A stretch of 64,000 bases of DNA from Ichthyophis bannanicus (GCA_033557465.1 CM066040.1:329424297-329488296); one strand, 5' to 3'; counted from the stretch's first letter, positions 22,236 to 33,450 are shown. Made by a program: numbers and translations. Notes: generated by a model from the sequence alone, not told the origin.

Positions 22236-23650
22236 AAGCAATGAGCACAAATGCTCAAAGCTTAGCCAACAAAGTTCCAGACCTGGAAGCCCTAATGGTG
22301 GAAATGGACTTGGACATTGTGGCCATTATAGAAACATGGTTTAATTAATCACATGAATGGAATATAGCCATAGCCGGCTATAATCTATTCAGAAGAGACA
22401 GTGAAAGAGGAAAAGGAGGAGGAGTAGCCTTGTATGTAAAAAGCAGTATTAAAGCTACTGCAATGCAAGGGGCATGGGGAAAAGAAGAAGCGATCTGGAT
22501 TGTGTTGGAAAGAGGAGATGGCACTGTCATCCATACTGCTGTAGTCTACAGACCTCCGACTCAAATCGAAGAAATAGATAATGAATTGATTATAGATATT
22601 GCCAAGATAGCCACAAAGGGGGAAGTGATCATATTCGGTGACTTTAATCTACCTGATATGGATTGGAGTACTCCTGTGAATCTGGCAAGGAGCAAAACAA
22701 TTGTGAATGCTTTCCAAGATGCGTCACTTAAACAAATGGTGATAGAACCAACCAGGGAAAGCTCAATGCTGGATTTAGTGCTCACCAACGGTGATAGCGT
22801 GTCGAACGTCCAGGTGGGGTGCCCCTGTGAGCAGCAGCGATCATCACACGGTGTGGTGTGAGATAAAAGCCAAGGTGCAGTCCAATCATAGCAAGCTCAA
22901 AGTCCTAAACTTCAAAAACACTGACCAGTAGAATGGCCAAGTACCTGAAGGAGGAGTTGGCAGGGTGGGAGGCGATAAGGGAAGTGGAATTGCAATGGGC
23001 TAAACTAAAGGTGGCAATAAAAGGGGCAACAGATAAATACGTAAGGAACGTAAATAAAAAGAAGAGGAGAAGGAAACCTATTTGGTTCTCCAAAGAAGTG
23101 GATGCTCAGATAAAGGCAAAAAACACAACTTTCACAAAATTCCAAAGCTTGCAAACAGAGGAACACAGTAAGGAATACAGGATCAAACTAAAAGAGAAAT
23201 AAGGAAAGCAAAATCAAAGGCAGAGGAAAAGATGGCTATAGATGTGAAGTGTGGCGACAAAACTTTCTTCAGGTATATTCGGGAGAGGAGGAAAATCAGA
23301 TATGGAATTGCAGGACTCAGAAGTGCTGGGAACAGATTTGTGGAAAATGACATTGAAAAAACAAAATTGCTTAACAAATACTTCTGCTCTGTTTTTACTA
23401 TAGAAAATCCTGGAGAAGGACCATCTGTGACTCCCAAATATAAAAATGGGAATGAAGTAGATACCACACCATTCACTGAAGATGATGTATTAGAACAACT
23501 TGCAAAACTGAAAGTGAACAGGGCCATGGGACCGGATGGGATACATCCCAGGATACTGCAAGAGCTCAGAGAGGTTCTTGCAGGGCCGTTAAAGGATGTT
23601 TTCAACAGATCCTTGGAAACAGGGGTAGTTCCTCAGGACTGGAGAAGGGC
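22236..23650 (+). pseudogene. CR1-clade ORF2: APE endonuclease, linker and RT start (B2)
   Basis: APE words: STNAQSLANKVPDLEAL, DIVAIIETWFN then a stop, GGGVALYVKSS, VVYRPPTQ, EVIIFGDFNLPDMDW, LDLVLTNGD. The SDH block is lost at about 22850. The linker frame 22933-23202 (KYVRNVNKKKRRRKPIWFSK) is followed by 23232-23650 with [29 protein letters not shown] and GVVPQDWRRA. Stops near 22348, 22861 and 23202 break it. Asn, Glu and Asp residues of the nuclease are visible, so the clade call is secure. Confidence 0.85.
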
Positions 23651-23651
23651 A

Positions 23652-23813
23652 GTTCTCCAGGACCAAGCAGGAAGTCAGTCCTCACATATGGGTGACGTCG
23701 GCGCCGACGGAGCCCCCATGCGGATCATTTCCCCAGCTTTCAAAGAAAGCCTTTGGGAATGCAGCGCGCATGTGCGGCCCCCTTCCCGCCCAAGGGTGCC
23801 ATCTTTCTCAGTC
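23652..23813 (+). repeat. Left inverted terminal repeat of D2
   Basis: Begins GTTCTCCAGGACCAAGCAGG and ends at CTTTCTCAGTC. The complement recurs at 29177-29340 with small differences. It contains GACGTCGGCGCCGACGG, itself palindromic around GGCGCC. Confidence 0.9.
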
Positions 23814-24065
23814 TTCTTTTTTCCGCGGAGCCCAACGCAAGTTTGTCGTGGTCACCCGTGAAAAAGTTGATTTTTTTCGGTGTGGATCCATGGTTTTTCT
23901 CGCTTCGACGCCGGTTTTTCCCTTTCCCGCCTGGGCCCGGTACACCAGTATCGAACCTGGATCTCATTTTTCGTTTTTTGTCCTTTGAGACTAGCCTTTG
24001 CGCCATTTTTCTATTTTTCCCTGGCAGCCCTGTCTTTTGACCTTGCAGGAGCTCTTTTTCCCCCG

Positions 24066-25851
24066 ATGGCTGCCAGTGGGTTTAAAAAGTGTGATCGGTG
24101 TAAGAAACGTATGTCTCTTACCGACACACATGACTGCTGCCTCCGCTGCCTCGGGTCCGATTATGACCCTATGATCTGTGGCCCGTGTGGAAAAATGTCC
24201 TCGAAGGCGTTGAGGAGCCGTCAGCATCAGAAGGAAAGAATCTTCTCTGACTCTGCGTCCGGTCGGGCCCGGACTTCTTCAGAGGCCTCGACATCTCGGG
24301 ACTCCGATCCCAAAGATCGCCAGGGTTCCTCTGAAAGGGGGTCTCCCTCGTGGGAGCACCGCAGGAAGAAGAAACCCGCGAGGGCGGCTTCGGTGGATGC
24401 ACTTGGCTCCTCGAGGGCCAGGTCGCATAGCTCTGACCGCCGTCCCGAGTCTTTGGAGTCGGAGAGGCCTGCTAAACAACCTCGTGTAGAGATGGAGGCG
24501 CAGAGTCAAGTGTGTACTGTAATCCTCGTGGACTCTCCTCCGGGGGAGCCGCCGACGGGGCCCGAGTCGGAGGCTGCTGGGTCTCCTGAGCTCGGACTCA
24601 GGTTGACAGCCTTGGAGAGCAGCTTGGCTTCCTTCACGGAACAGCAGCGGGCACAGATTGCCGGTCTCACCGGTGCATCTGCCCCGACCACCGGGACCTC
24701 GACGTCCAAATCGACCCCGGAGGCTGAGCCGATCCTCGAGTCCATGCGGTCTCGAGTCAATCCTTGGCCAAGGTCTCCCTCGGCCTCCCGTTCGGGACCA
24801 AGGTCGTCGACACTGGTACCCTCGGCTTCGGGGCGGAGGGCATCGGTGCCTGCCCGTCAGGAGCTGCTCGATTCCTCCTCTGAGGGCTCGGGCTGGGAAA
24901 CGGAGGACGAGGGGTCCCAGGACACCTTTCGGACCCGGTGTGTCCCTTCGGACTCACCAGAGTCTGAACCTCAGAGAAGGTCCCCCCCCTGAGGATACCC
25001 AGTTCTTGGATTTCGTGAGGGACATGGCCAAGGCTTTGGCCTTCCCCGCGGACCCCGAGGAGGAGCTTCGAGCCGAGGAGCTCGAGGCCCTGCAGTATGA
25101 TTCTCCCCCCAAGGAGGCCTTTACTGTACCGGTTCCTCTGTTGCTCTTCCGCATGTGGGAGGCACCGGCCTCGACGCCGGTTCTTAGTAAGCAGGTCGAT
25201 TCCATCTATCGAGTCCGCAAGAGTCCTGGGTTCCAGAAGGCACAGCTACCGCACCATTCCATGGTTGTGGAATCGGTCATGCATCGCTTGAAAAGTCAGA
25301 AGATGCACTCCTTGGTGCCTCCCGGCCGGGAGGCCCGGAACCTGGATGCCCTTGGTAGAAAGTGCTTCCAGGGCTCTTTGCTTGCTTGCCGTGTCCAGAC
25401 CTACCAGCTGTACATGGGCATGTACCTTCGGGACCTGGCAAAGGAGATTGCCGGGTTCTCTACTGGTCTCTCCGAGGAACCTTTGCAGAGGTTCACAGCT
25501 TTGTCATCTGGAATCCGAGAATGCTCGAAGTTTATGTCTCGATCAGCTTATAATGGCTTCGAGGCTTCGGCCCGAGTAGCCACGGCCGGCATCGGTGCAC
25601 GCCGTCAGGCCTGGCTACAGTCATCGGACCTTGAGCCATGGGTGCAGGACAAGTTGGTCGATGTCCCCTGCCAAGGTGAAAACCTCTTTGGCAAGCCCAT
25701 GGCTGGAAAGACTGCAGAACTCAAGTCCAAGACTCTCACCAGGACAAGGCTGTCCAGGAAGACCTCTGCCCCTTCTCAAAAGAAGAAGGGCTCAGGGAAA
25801 AAGTCCTTTTACCCGAGAAAGTTATCTGCCTTCAAAACTTACCCTCATTAG
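24066..25851 (+). pseudogene. DIRS gag-like protein (D2), one frameshift
   Basis: ATG at 24066. Residues 6-50 hold KKCDRCKKRMSL, HDCCLRCLGSDYD and CGPCGKM, a Cys/His cluster conserved in D1. A Ser/Arg/Pro-rich region follows. The frame ends at a stop at 24990-24992 just after a run of eight C (24982-24989); the next frame carries the rest without a break to 25851: FVRDMAKALAFPADPEEEL, SIYRVRKSPGFQKAQLPHHS, GRKCFQGSLLACRV, LYMGMYLRDLAKEIAGF, RRQAWLQSSDLEPWVQDKL and a basic tail. One extra C explains the break. About 595 codons in total. The role is presumably RNA packaging, known only by position in the family. Confidence 0.85.
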
Positions 25852-26076
25852 CAGGCCTCCACAGCTCCCCAACAGGGTCAGTAGACCAAGGGGCAGGGAC
25901 ATGGGCCCCATAGGCAGAAAACCCCCAAGCCACCAGCTCCGACTCCTGCACAGCAGGGAGCGGGGTTTTGACTCCAGTGGCATAGCCTCGCCTCTCCTCA
26001 GCTGGGCCCTCTCAGCACAGGAGGCCGGCTGACCCTGTACGCCCACAGGTGGTCAGCCATAACAAGGGATACCTGG

Positions 26077-27849
26077 GTGCTAAGCATAGTCCAGAGGGGC
26101 TGTCTACTGCACTTCCACCAGGTACCCCCCTCCTACTTTCCAGGGGAGCCTCCACGAACCCCTCTGCACAGGGACTTACTCCTGCAGGAGTTAGCAAGTC
26201 TTCTAAAGGAACAGGCGGTGGAACTGGTGCCCCACCACCTGAGAGGTCAGGGCTTCTACTCCAGGTACTTCCTGGTACCAAAATGAACAGGAGGCCTCAG
26301 GCCCATCCTAGACTTGCGAAATCTTAACAGGTTCCTGGAGAGGGAAAGGTTCAAGATGCTTACCCTTGGGATACTGCTGCCCTATCTCCAGCAGGGAGAT
26401 TGGCTATGCTCCTTAGACCTAAAGGATGCTTATACTCACATCCTCATTCATCCAGACCACAGACAATATCTCAGATTTGTGGTGGGAGGAAACCATTTTC
26501 AGTACAGGGTACTCCCTTTTGGCCTAACCTCCGCCTCCAGGGTTTTCACCAAGTGCCTGGCGGTGGTGGCGGCCTATCTCAGGGTTCAAGGGCTCTTTGT
26601 CTTTCCATACCTGGACGACTGGCTCATCAAGGGTCAGTCTCCACAGGAGACCAATCTCTCTTCTGCAGCATCTGGGGTTTGTCATAAACTTCGCAAAGTC
26701 CACTTTGCATCCCTCCCAGAACATGGAGTTCATTGGAGCAACACTGGACACCCTTCAAGCAAAGGCTTTCTTGCCTGTGGACAGGGCCCACAGACTCAAT
26801 TCCACAGCAATTCTCTGGTCTCTGCCAGACAATTCCTGAGGCTCTTAGGCCACATGGCATCCACGGTTCATGTCACTCCAAATGCCCGTCTGCACATGAG
26901 GCCAGCTCAGTGGGGTCTCAGAACTCAATGGCTGCAAGCCACAGGAAGCTTAAGGGACAAAGTGAGGGTGTCCAAACTACTAGCATCTTCTCTGCAGTGG
27001 TGGCTTCATCTTCCAAATCTGGTGCAAGGAGTGCCTTTCCAGGCCCCTCCACACTCCCAAGTGCTGACAACCGATGCTTCTCTTCAGGGTTGGGGTGCAC
27101 ATTGTCAGGGAGCCTGCACTCAGGGCCTGTGGTCTCCTTGGGAGGCCGCACAGCAGATCAGTCTCTTGGAGCTGCAAGCTATCCGCATAGCCCTGCGGAC
27201 TTTCTCTCATGTCCTCTCTCACCAGTCCGTCTTAGTTCAGACGGACAATCAAGTTGCTATGTTCTATGTCAACAAACAGGGAGGCACAGGGTCCCGCCCT
27301 CTCTGTCAGGAAGCACAGGACCTGTGCTCCTGGGCAGTCAATCATGACATAGTTCTCAAGGCGGTCTATCTCCCTGGGCAAGAGAATTGCCTGGCAGACA
27401 GATTGAGCAGGATTCTACAGCCACACGAATGGCAGTTGAATCCTTTGGTGGTTCAACAAATCTTCCTGAGATGGGGTCTTCCCAACATAGATCTTTTTGC
27501 CAGTCCACTGAACCGTCAACTACCCAGATTCTGCTCCAGACAACTGTATCCTCTCAGAGTAGCAGCGGATGCGTTTCTCATTCCGTGGTCTACAGGCCTC
27601 CTATATGCGTTTCCTCCCACGCCTCTAGTGCCCAAGACACTGTTCAAAGTGCTCTGGGACAAGGCCTCGGTGATCCTGGTAGCCCCCAGATGGCCCAGGC
27701 AACCGTGGTTCCCACTTCTTTTGCAACTAGTGGTGGACACTCCTCTTCCTCTGGGGATGCAACCAGATCTCCTGTCTCAGGAGCAGGGATCTCTCTTACA
27801 TCCCAACCTCCAGTCCCTCAATCTGATGGCGTGGCTGCTGAAAGGGTAG
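26077..27849 (+). pseudogene. DIRS reverse transcriptase-RNase H (D2), nearly intact
   Basis: RT words: GFYSRYFLVPK then a TGA at 26284 where D3 has PKKTGG, LRPILDLRNLNRFLERERFK, DWLCSLDLKDAYTHILIHP (first catalytic Asp), YRVLPFGLTSASRVFTK and VFPYLDDWLIKGQS with the YLDD active site. A frameshift pair spans about 26625-26835 (LGFVINFAKSTLHPSQNMEF in another frame). RNase H follows: LTTDASLQGWGAH, SLLELQAIRIAL, LVQTDNQVAMFYVNKQGG and LADRLSR. The frame ends at 27849. The enzyme copies element RNA into circular DNA in DIRS elements. One nonsense codon and two compensating shifts are the only damage. Confidence 0.9.
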
Positions 27850-28862
27850 TTCTAGCACCCTTACTGCTGCCTAGGGAAGTGGAGGATGTGGTCTTGGCCT
27901 CCAGGAGGCAGTCCACCCGGAAATCTTATGCCTTCAAGTGGCGTAGGTTCTCCACCTGGTGTGCTCAACACAAGGAGGATCCTTTCTCCTGCCTGGTACC
28001 AGTGGTGCTGCAATATTTGCTTCACCTTTCCAACCTAGGCCTTAAATCCAACTCTGTTAGGATCCATCTCAGTGCTCTCTCAGCGCACCACTCACCGGTG
28101 GAGGGCCAGTCTCTTTCCAGCCACCCCTTGGTGACTCGCTTCCTCAGAGGCCTGCTTTTGCTTTAGCCTCCGGTTCGTCCACCTGCCCCTGAATGGGATT
28201 TGAATGTGGTCTTGCAACAGCTTCCTTGCCCACCATTTGAACCTATGGCTACTTGCCCTTTGTGTTTTCTCTCCTGGAAAGCGTTGTTTTTGGTGGCTCT
28301 TACCTCAGCGAGGCGAGTGAGCGAGCTTCAAGCCCTGGTGTCAGATGCACCATACACTAGGTTCTATAGGAACAGAGTAGTCTTGCGGACTCACCCTAAG
28401 TTCCTTCCCAAGGTGGTCTCCTCCTTCCACCACTTTCTTTCCTAGGCCGCTTGCCAGCTGGGCTGAGATGGTCTTGCATACCTTGGACTGTAGAAGGGCG
28501 TTGTCCTTCTACCTTGATCGTACGCAGGGACACTGAAGGGCTATACAGCTCTTCGTCTCTTTGACCCTAATAAGCTGGGGTTGCCTGTCTCCAAGCGTAT
28601 CTTGTCCATCTGGGTAGCGGACTGTATCGCCTGGGCGTACAGGGCAGCTGTCCTCTCATTGCAGGGTCGAGTCACGGCCCACCGTGTCAGGGCGAAGGCT
28701 GCGTCAGTGGCTCATCTCCGCTCTGTTCCGTTGGCAGACATCTGCAGGGCTGTTACTTGTTCTTCAAGCCAGACCTTTGCAGCCCACTACTGCCTCGAGA
28801 GGGAGTCCCACAAGGACAGTGCTTTCGGGCAGGCGGTACTCCATAATCTCTTTGAGGTATAG
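27846..28862 (+). pseudogene. DIRS tyrosine recombinase (D2)
   Basis: N-terminal SAM-like part: SRRQSTRKSYAFKWRRFSTW and YLLHLSNLGLKSNSVRIHL. After a TAG at 28164 it continues in the same frame to LVALTSARRVSELQALVSD with the box-A catalytic Arg. The stretch 28446-28580 reads DCRRALSFYLDRTQGH in a shifted frame. The last part (28581-28862) has VTAHRVRAKA (the HxxR box) and FAAHYCLERES with the nucleophile Tyr. The enzyme inserts the circular intermediate without duplicating target bases, which fits the junctions seen here. Stops at 28164 and 28443 and a shifted segment inactivate it. Confidence 0.88.
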
Positions 28863-28998
28863 GCAACTCCTATCCTCCGGCCCTGGTGTTGGGCTACCGT
28901 TTGGGGGCGTTCTCAGAGAAGATTCTTTTCACACATGCTGAGGCTCTAGAGGGAGCTCATTTTCCAGCTTTGGGTCCCCGGTAGTCTTAAGCTGGGGA

Positions 28999-29099
28999 GT
29001 CACCCATATGTGAGGACTGACTTCCTGCTTGGTCCTGGAGAAAGCGTGGTTACTCACCTGTAACAGGTGTTCTCCAGGAGCAGCAGGAATCAGTCCTCA
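28999..29099 (+). repeat. Internal complementary region (ICR) of D2
   Basis: The first half, GTCACCCATATGTGAGGACT through GGTCCTGGAG, is the complement of the extreme left end of D2. The second half, GCGTGGTTACTCACC through CAGGAATCAGTCCTCA, is the complement of the extreme right end. In DIRS1 this junction templates completion of the circular cDNA. Confidence 0.85.
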
Positions 29100-29176
29100 G
29101 AACCCTCCATCCTCCCCTTGGAGTTGCAGTCATATATTTCATTTTGTTTTTTTGCTGTCTTTTAGCTATGTCATCA

Positions 29177-29362
29177 GACTGAGCAAGATGGCACCCTTGA
29201 GCGGGAAGGGGGGCTGCGCATGCAGGCTGCATTCCCAAAGGCTTTCTTTGAAAGCTGGGGAAATGCTCCGCATGGGGGCTCCGTTGGTGGCGACGTCACC
29301 CATATGTGAGGACTGATTCCTGCTGCTCCTGGAGAACACCTGTTATAGGTGAGTAACCACGC
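29177..29362 (+). repeat. Right inverted terminal repeat and right end of D2
   Basis: Runs from GACTGAGCAAGATGGCACCC to GGTGAGTAACCACGCT. All but the last ~30 bases complement the left terminus; the last bases are complemented only in the ICR, as expected for DIRS1-like elements. Confidence 0.88.
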
Positions 29363-30855
29363 TATGTGGTACCTCTTCACAAAAGTGGTGATAGGGAAGA
29401 AGTGACAAACTACAGGCCCGTGAGTCTTACCTCAGTGGCGCGAAAAGTAATGGAGACGCTTCTGAAAGAGTGAATAGTGGACTTTCTCAAAACCAACAGG
29501 TTGCATGATCTGAGGCAAGATGGTTTTACCAAAGGACGATCTTGCCAAACAAATCTGATTGAGTTCTTTGACTGGGTGACCAGAGAACTAGATTAGGGGC
29601 ATGCGATGGATGTCATCTACCTGGATTTCAGAAAATCCATTGATACTGTTCCTCATAGGAGGCTTATCAGTAGTTTGGGGATGGGTCCCAAGGTGGTGAA
29701 CTGGATCAGAAATTGGTTGACTGACAGACGACAGAAGGTGATGGTAAATGGAGCTCACTCAGATGAAAGGAGGGTGATTAGCGGGGTGCCCCAGGGTTCC
29801 GTCCTAGGCCCGACACTTTTCAGTGTATTTGTGAGTGATATTGCTGAAGGACTCCATGGAAAAGTCTGTCTTTTTGCAGATGACACGAAAATGTGCATCA
29901 GAATGGACTCCCCTGAGGGAGTGGATAATATGAGGAAAGATCTACAAAAGCTGGAAGAATGGTCTAAAGCTTGGCAGTTAAGATTTAATGCGAATAAGTG
30001 CAGTGTCATGCACTTGGGAAACAGAAATCCAGGGGAAATGTACGCGATAGGGAACGAGAGGTTGGTGTGCACGGACCAGGAGAAGGACCTTGGTGTGATG
30101 ATTTCTGCGGATCTCAAGGTGGCAAAACAGTGCAACAAGGCGTTGGCAAAAGCCAGGAAGATGTTGGGTTGCATATAAAGAGGAATTACCAACAGAAAGA
30201 AAGAGGTGCTAATGCTACTGTATAAGTCACTGGTGAGGCCTCACTTGGAATACTGTGTTCAGTTTTGGAGACCGTATCTTGCAAAAGATATAAAAAGACT
30301 GGAAACTGTTCAGAGGAAGGCGACCAAAATGATTTGGAGCCTGCGTCAGAAGCCTTAGGAGAAAAGACTTGAAGACCTAAATATGTACACTCTGGAGGAG
30401 AGGAGGGACAGGGGAGATATGATTCAGACCTTTAAATACTTAAAAGAAAAATAATGAACAAACAAACCTCTACCAAAGGCGGGGAGCTGTAAAACTAGAA
30501 GGCATAACATGAAGCTGCAAGGGGATAAATTGAACTGAAAGGATGGTGGATGCTTGGAATGCCCTCCCAATGGAAGTGTTGGGGGCAAATACAGTGACAG
30601 AATTCAAAATGGCATGGGACAGACATAGTGGATTCCTTTACAGCAACAGGATAAAATCAAAATATACTTAACTAACTAATTTCTCAGCATACAGGGGTGT
30701 CCTACACGGAGCGGTGGGTTCACCCCTAAAACATAGACTTGGGGAGGGGTGGCCTGCACGGAGCGGCTGATGTACCTACTCTTGCCATCATACTGGGCAG
30801 ACTAGATGTACCATACTGGTCTTTATCTGCCATCATTTACTATGTTACTATGTCG
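29363..30855 (+). mobile_element. LINE B2, 3' part
   Basis: Continues B2 after D2: VVPLHKSG-type words, RT, 3'UTR with GGGCAGACTAGATGTACC and tail TTACTATGTTACTATG, two copies of the octamer TTACTATG. Octamer tails are typical of CR1-clade LINEs. Confidence 0.85.
29606..30178 (+). pseudogene. CR1-clade RT palm and thumb (B2)
   Basis: One frame of 190 codons with [40 protein letters not shown], catalytic LFADDTKMCIRM, LRFNANKCSVMHLGNR and LVCTDQEKDLGVMISADLKV. It ends at a stop at 30176; beyond it, KRNYQQKER and EYCVQFWRPYLAKDI-type words continue in other frames to about 30440. Upstream RT (29370-29600) is also broken (stop at 29472). The FADD motif survives, unlike B1. Confidence 0.85.
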
Positions 30856-31059
30856 TCTTCTCTCTGTGATCTCTTGTATTTCATGAAGGCCTCTCTCTTT
30901 TTCTTCTCCTTTTCATCTACTTCTTTCAAAAACTATAGCGGTCTCCTTTTCCTTTTACCTTTATTTACCATTTTAACAAAAAGCTGGTTGCCCTTAAAAT
31001 ATCCCCTTTCAGTTTTGCCCACTTTTTTTCTACATCCCTCCCAGCTGTTCACATCCCGC
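30856..31059 (-). repeat. Antisense B-like LINE linker fragment
   Basis: The minus strand reads NQLFVKMVNKGKRKRRPL, comparable to KYVRNVNKKKRRRKP in the B2 linker, and WAKLKG-type words. It is a short reverse-oriented LINE piece between the B2 tail and D1. Boundaries are approximate. Confidence 0.45.
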
Positions 31060-31440
31060 CACGCTAACGATTCCCAACCCAGAACCTGGAGTTCATAGGA
31101 AGTCAACTGGACTCCATTCAAGCCTGAGCTTTCCTCATGGATGACAGACGAGTCTGATTAGTTTCCCTGGCTACTCAGCTTCAACACCAATCAGCAGTGG
31201 AGGCCTGGATCTTCCTTCGTTTACTAAGCCGCATGGCATCCACGATACATGTGGTACCATATGCCCGACTGAACATGCGGGTCGGACATTGGAACCTGTT
31301 GCAGCAGTAGACACAATCCACAGGTCTACTGTCCAACCTCATCACAATTTCTCTTCAGTTGAGACCATCACTTCGATGGTGGATCAACCCACAGAACCTA
31401 GTCATAGGGTTAGCTTTTCAAAAGTCTGCACCCCAGTCTA
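31060..31440 (+). pseudogene. D1 RT C-terminal / RNase H linker remnant
   Basis: Begins with QNLEFIGSQLDSIQA, matching QNMEFIGATLDTLQA of D2. Then come LRLLSRMASTIHVVPYARLN and LRPSLRWWINPQNLVIGLAF, matching the segment between RT and RNase H in D2 and D3. Stops at about 31115 and 31310. A SINE interrupts it at 31441. Confidence 0.8.
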
Positions 31441-31735
31441 CCAAGGGTGGGTGGGTGGGTGGGCAAGGTACTTCAGGCCGGAAGGTCGGGGGTTCAAATC
31501 CCACTAGAGGACAGCAACCTTGGGCCGGAAGGACTGGGGTTTCTAGTCCCACAGGTGCTCCTTGTGGTCTTGGGCAAGCCACTTAACCCTCCATTGCCCA
31601 TGTTCCCTGTAAGTATTAGTGTGTGTGTCTCATATCCCCGCATGTTAAATGTATCCCCCACTTGTGTTGTGACCGCTTTGATTGAAGTATAAGGCGGTAT
31701 ACAAAACTGTCTAAATAAATAAATAAATAAATACC
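31441..31735 (+). mobile_element. tRNA-derived SINE, sense copy
   Basis: Contains GCAAGGTACTTCAGGCCGG and the box-B-like GGTTCAAATCC (31493-31503). The body is TAGTCCCACAGGTGCTCC and AGCCACTTAACCCTCCATTG, and the tail has CCGCTTTGATTGAAG, GGCGGTATACAAAAC and (AATA)n. Box A is overwritten by a GGGT repeat (31446-31465). The antisense copy at 37583-37869 keeps both boxes. Pol III transcription would be expected from an intact copy. Confidence 0.8.
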
Positions 31736-32627
31736 CTGACAACCGATGCATCAAAGCAAGGTTGTGGGGCTCATCCGCATATTCTCTCACCACTTGACAG
31801 ACCAATCAGTCCTTATCCAGACGGACAATCAGGTAGCCATGTTCTATGTCAACAAACAGGGAGGTACAGGTTCTCATCCTTTATGCACAGAGGCAATGCA
31901 CCTCTGGAACTGGGCAGTCTCTCAGAGAATCCACCTTCATGCAGTATACCTCCCAGGAGTGCAAAATCAGTTAGCCAACAGGCTAAGTTGCATTCTACAA
32001 CTGCACGAGTGGTGGTTGAAACCTCAAGTAGCGCATCACTTGTTCCACCTGTGGGGAACACCACTACTTGATCTCTTTGCTTCTCCTTGCAATGCTCAGC
32101 TACCTCGGTTTTGCTTGAGAATTCCATACCCACTCAGAGAGACCTCAGATGCCTTTCTCCTACACTGGGGAGGAAGTCTACTCTATGCCTTTCCCCCGTT
32201 TCCCCTCTTTTTTTCAAGACATTGTTCAAATCAGGGGACAGTGATTCTCATTGCACCTCACTGGCCCAGGCAACCATGGTTTCCTCTTCTTCTTCAACTA
32301 GCCCAGTCCCTTCCCCTCCTTCTAGGCTCTGCATCGGATCTCCTATCCCAGGAGAAGGGGACCCTCATGCACCCCAGCCTCAACACTTTCGATGACTTGG
32401 CTGCTGAACACTTTGTCCTCTCACATTTAGGACTTCAAGAAGATGTTTTGCACATTCTTCTCTCTTCCAGGAAAGATTTGACCAGGCAGTCTTATGCTTT
32501 CAAGCGGTGTAGGTTCTCACTATGGTGCACACAAAGAACTTTAGATCCCTTCACATATCCAATTCTGGAGCTCCTCCAATACCTGCTCCACCTCTCTTCA
32601 TCGGGACTTAAAACCAACTCTGTATGA
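31736..32627 (+). pseudogene. D1 RNase H and start of tyrosine recombinase
   Basis: Starts LTTDASKQGCGAHP in one frame, then 31746-32627 gives SVLIQTDNQVAMFYVNKQGG, LHAVYLPGVQNQLANRLSC, LLDLFASPCNAQLPRFC, TVILIAPHWPRQPWFPLLL and the recombinase N-terminus SSRKDLTRQSYAFKRCRFSL and LLHLSSSGLKTNSV. A nonsense codon ends it at 32625. The order and type match D2 and continue the left half of D1. Confidence 0.85.
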
Positions 32628-33450
32628 GTTCATTTATACCCCATAGCCGTTTTTCACCAGGCCTCAGACAATTGCCCTGTCTCAGCGCACCCACTGGTAT
32701 CAAGATTCATGAGAGGTCTGCTCTTGTCCAAGCCGCCTCTACATCTGCCGTCTAGGGCACGGGACTTAAATATAGTTCTCGCACAGCTCATGCAGAGCCC
32801 CTTTGAGGCTTTGGGCTCGGCTCCTTTAAAATTCCTCACATGAAAAGTCCTTTTTCTATTAGCTTTGACTTGAGCTTACAGATTTAGTGAGCTTTAGATG
32901 TTGGTGGATTATGCTCCTTATACCAGATTTCACCATGATAAAGTTGTCTTCAGGATACATCCTAAGTTCTTACCGAAGGTTGTCACTTCCTTCCATCTTA
33001 ACCAGTCAATTTCACTGCCAACTTTCTTTCCTAGGCCTCGCAATTCCAGGGCTGATGCGCAGCTCCATACTTGTGATTGCAAAAGAGCACTAACTTATTA
33101 CCTTGACTGTAAAAAAGGTCATCGTAAATCCTCTCATTTTTTTCTCTCCTTTGACTAAAGTCATTTAGGTTACCAGTTACCAAGAGGACTCTCTCTAACT
33201 GGATTGCAGACTGCAAATCATTTGCTTATTCACAGGCTGCCTGTCCTTACAAGAACACGTCACAGCCCACAATGTCCAAGCCATGGCTGCTACTGTGGCC
33301 AGTCTCCGTTCTGTCTCCATTGTGGAAATCTGCCAAGCAGCCACATGGTCTTTGCTGCATACCTTTGCAGTTCACTATTGCCTGGACAAGGTCTCCAGAA
33401 GTGATGTTCAATTTGGACAATCTTTTCTCTGTAACCTTTTTCAAATCTAG
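32628..33450 (+). pseudogene. D1 tyrosine recombinase remnant
   Basis: HPLVSRFMRGLLLSKPPLHL, then a stop-ridden box A (ALT*AYRFSEL, the Arg pair lost), YAPYTRFHHDKVVFRIHPKF, LPTFFPRPRNSRADAQL, DCKRALTYYLDCKKGH, and near 33250-33420 words matching VTAHNVQAMAATVA and FAVHYCLDKVS. The final Tyr box is visible but box A is destroyed and stops are frequent, so no active recombinase. Confidence 0.75.

Larger units (their letters stand above)
21067..23651 (+). mobile_element. LINE B2 (CR1 clade), 5' part with ORF1 and endonuclease
   Basis: Contains ORF1 (zinc-finger and esterase parts) and ORF2 up to the RT N-terminus; DIRS D2 cuts it at 23651 and the remainder is at 29363-30855. The word GGAGAAGGGC before D2 and ATGTGGTACCTCTTCAC after it are contiguous in B1 at 7840-7865, which proves the join. 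Confidence 0.85.
23652..29362 (+). mobile_element. DIRS1-like retrotransposon D2, near complete
   Basis: About 5.7 kb. Left terminus 23652-23813 is inverted at 29177-29340; an internal complementary region at 28999-29099 joins the complements of the extreme left and right ends. Between them lie gag, RT-RNase H and tyrosine recombinase genes in that order. There is no target duplication: B-element sequence simply continues across it. These are the defining traits of DIRS1-like elements. A few stops and one-base shifts interrupt all three genes. Confidence 0.93.

Noticed and set aside
26077..27849. Retroviral or Ty3-type pol
   Set aside because: The RT is of the DIRS type, followed by a tyrosine recombinase rather than a DDE integrase, with no protease and no LTRs.
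31450..31515. Functional tRNA gene
   Set aside because: Only a box-B-like word and part of a tRNA-like head; box A is overwritten and the sequence continues into a SINE body and A/T tail.
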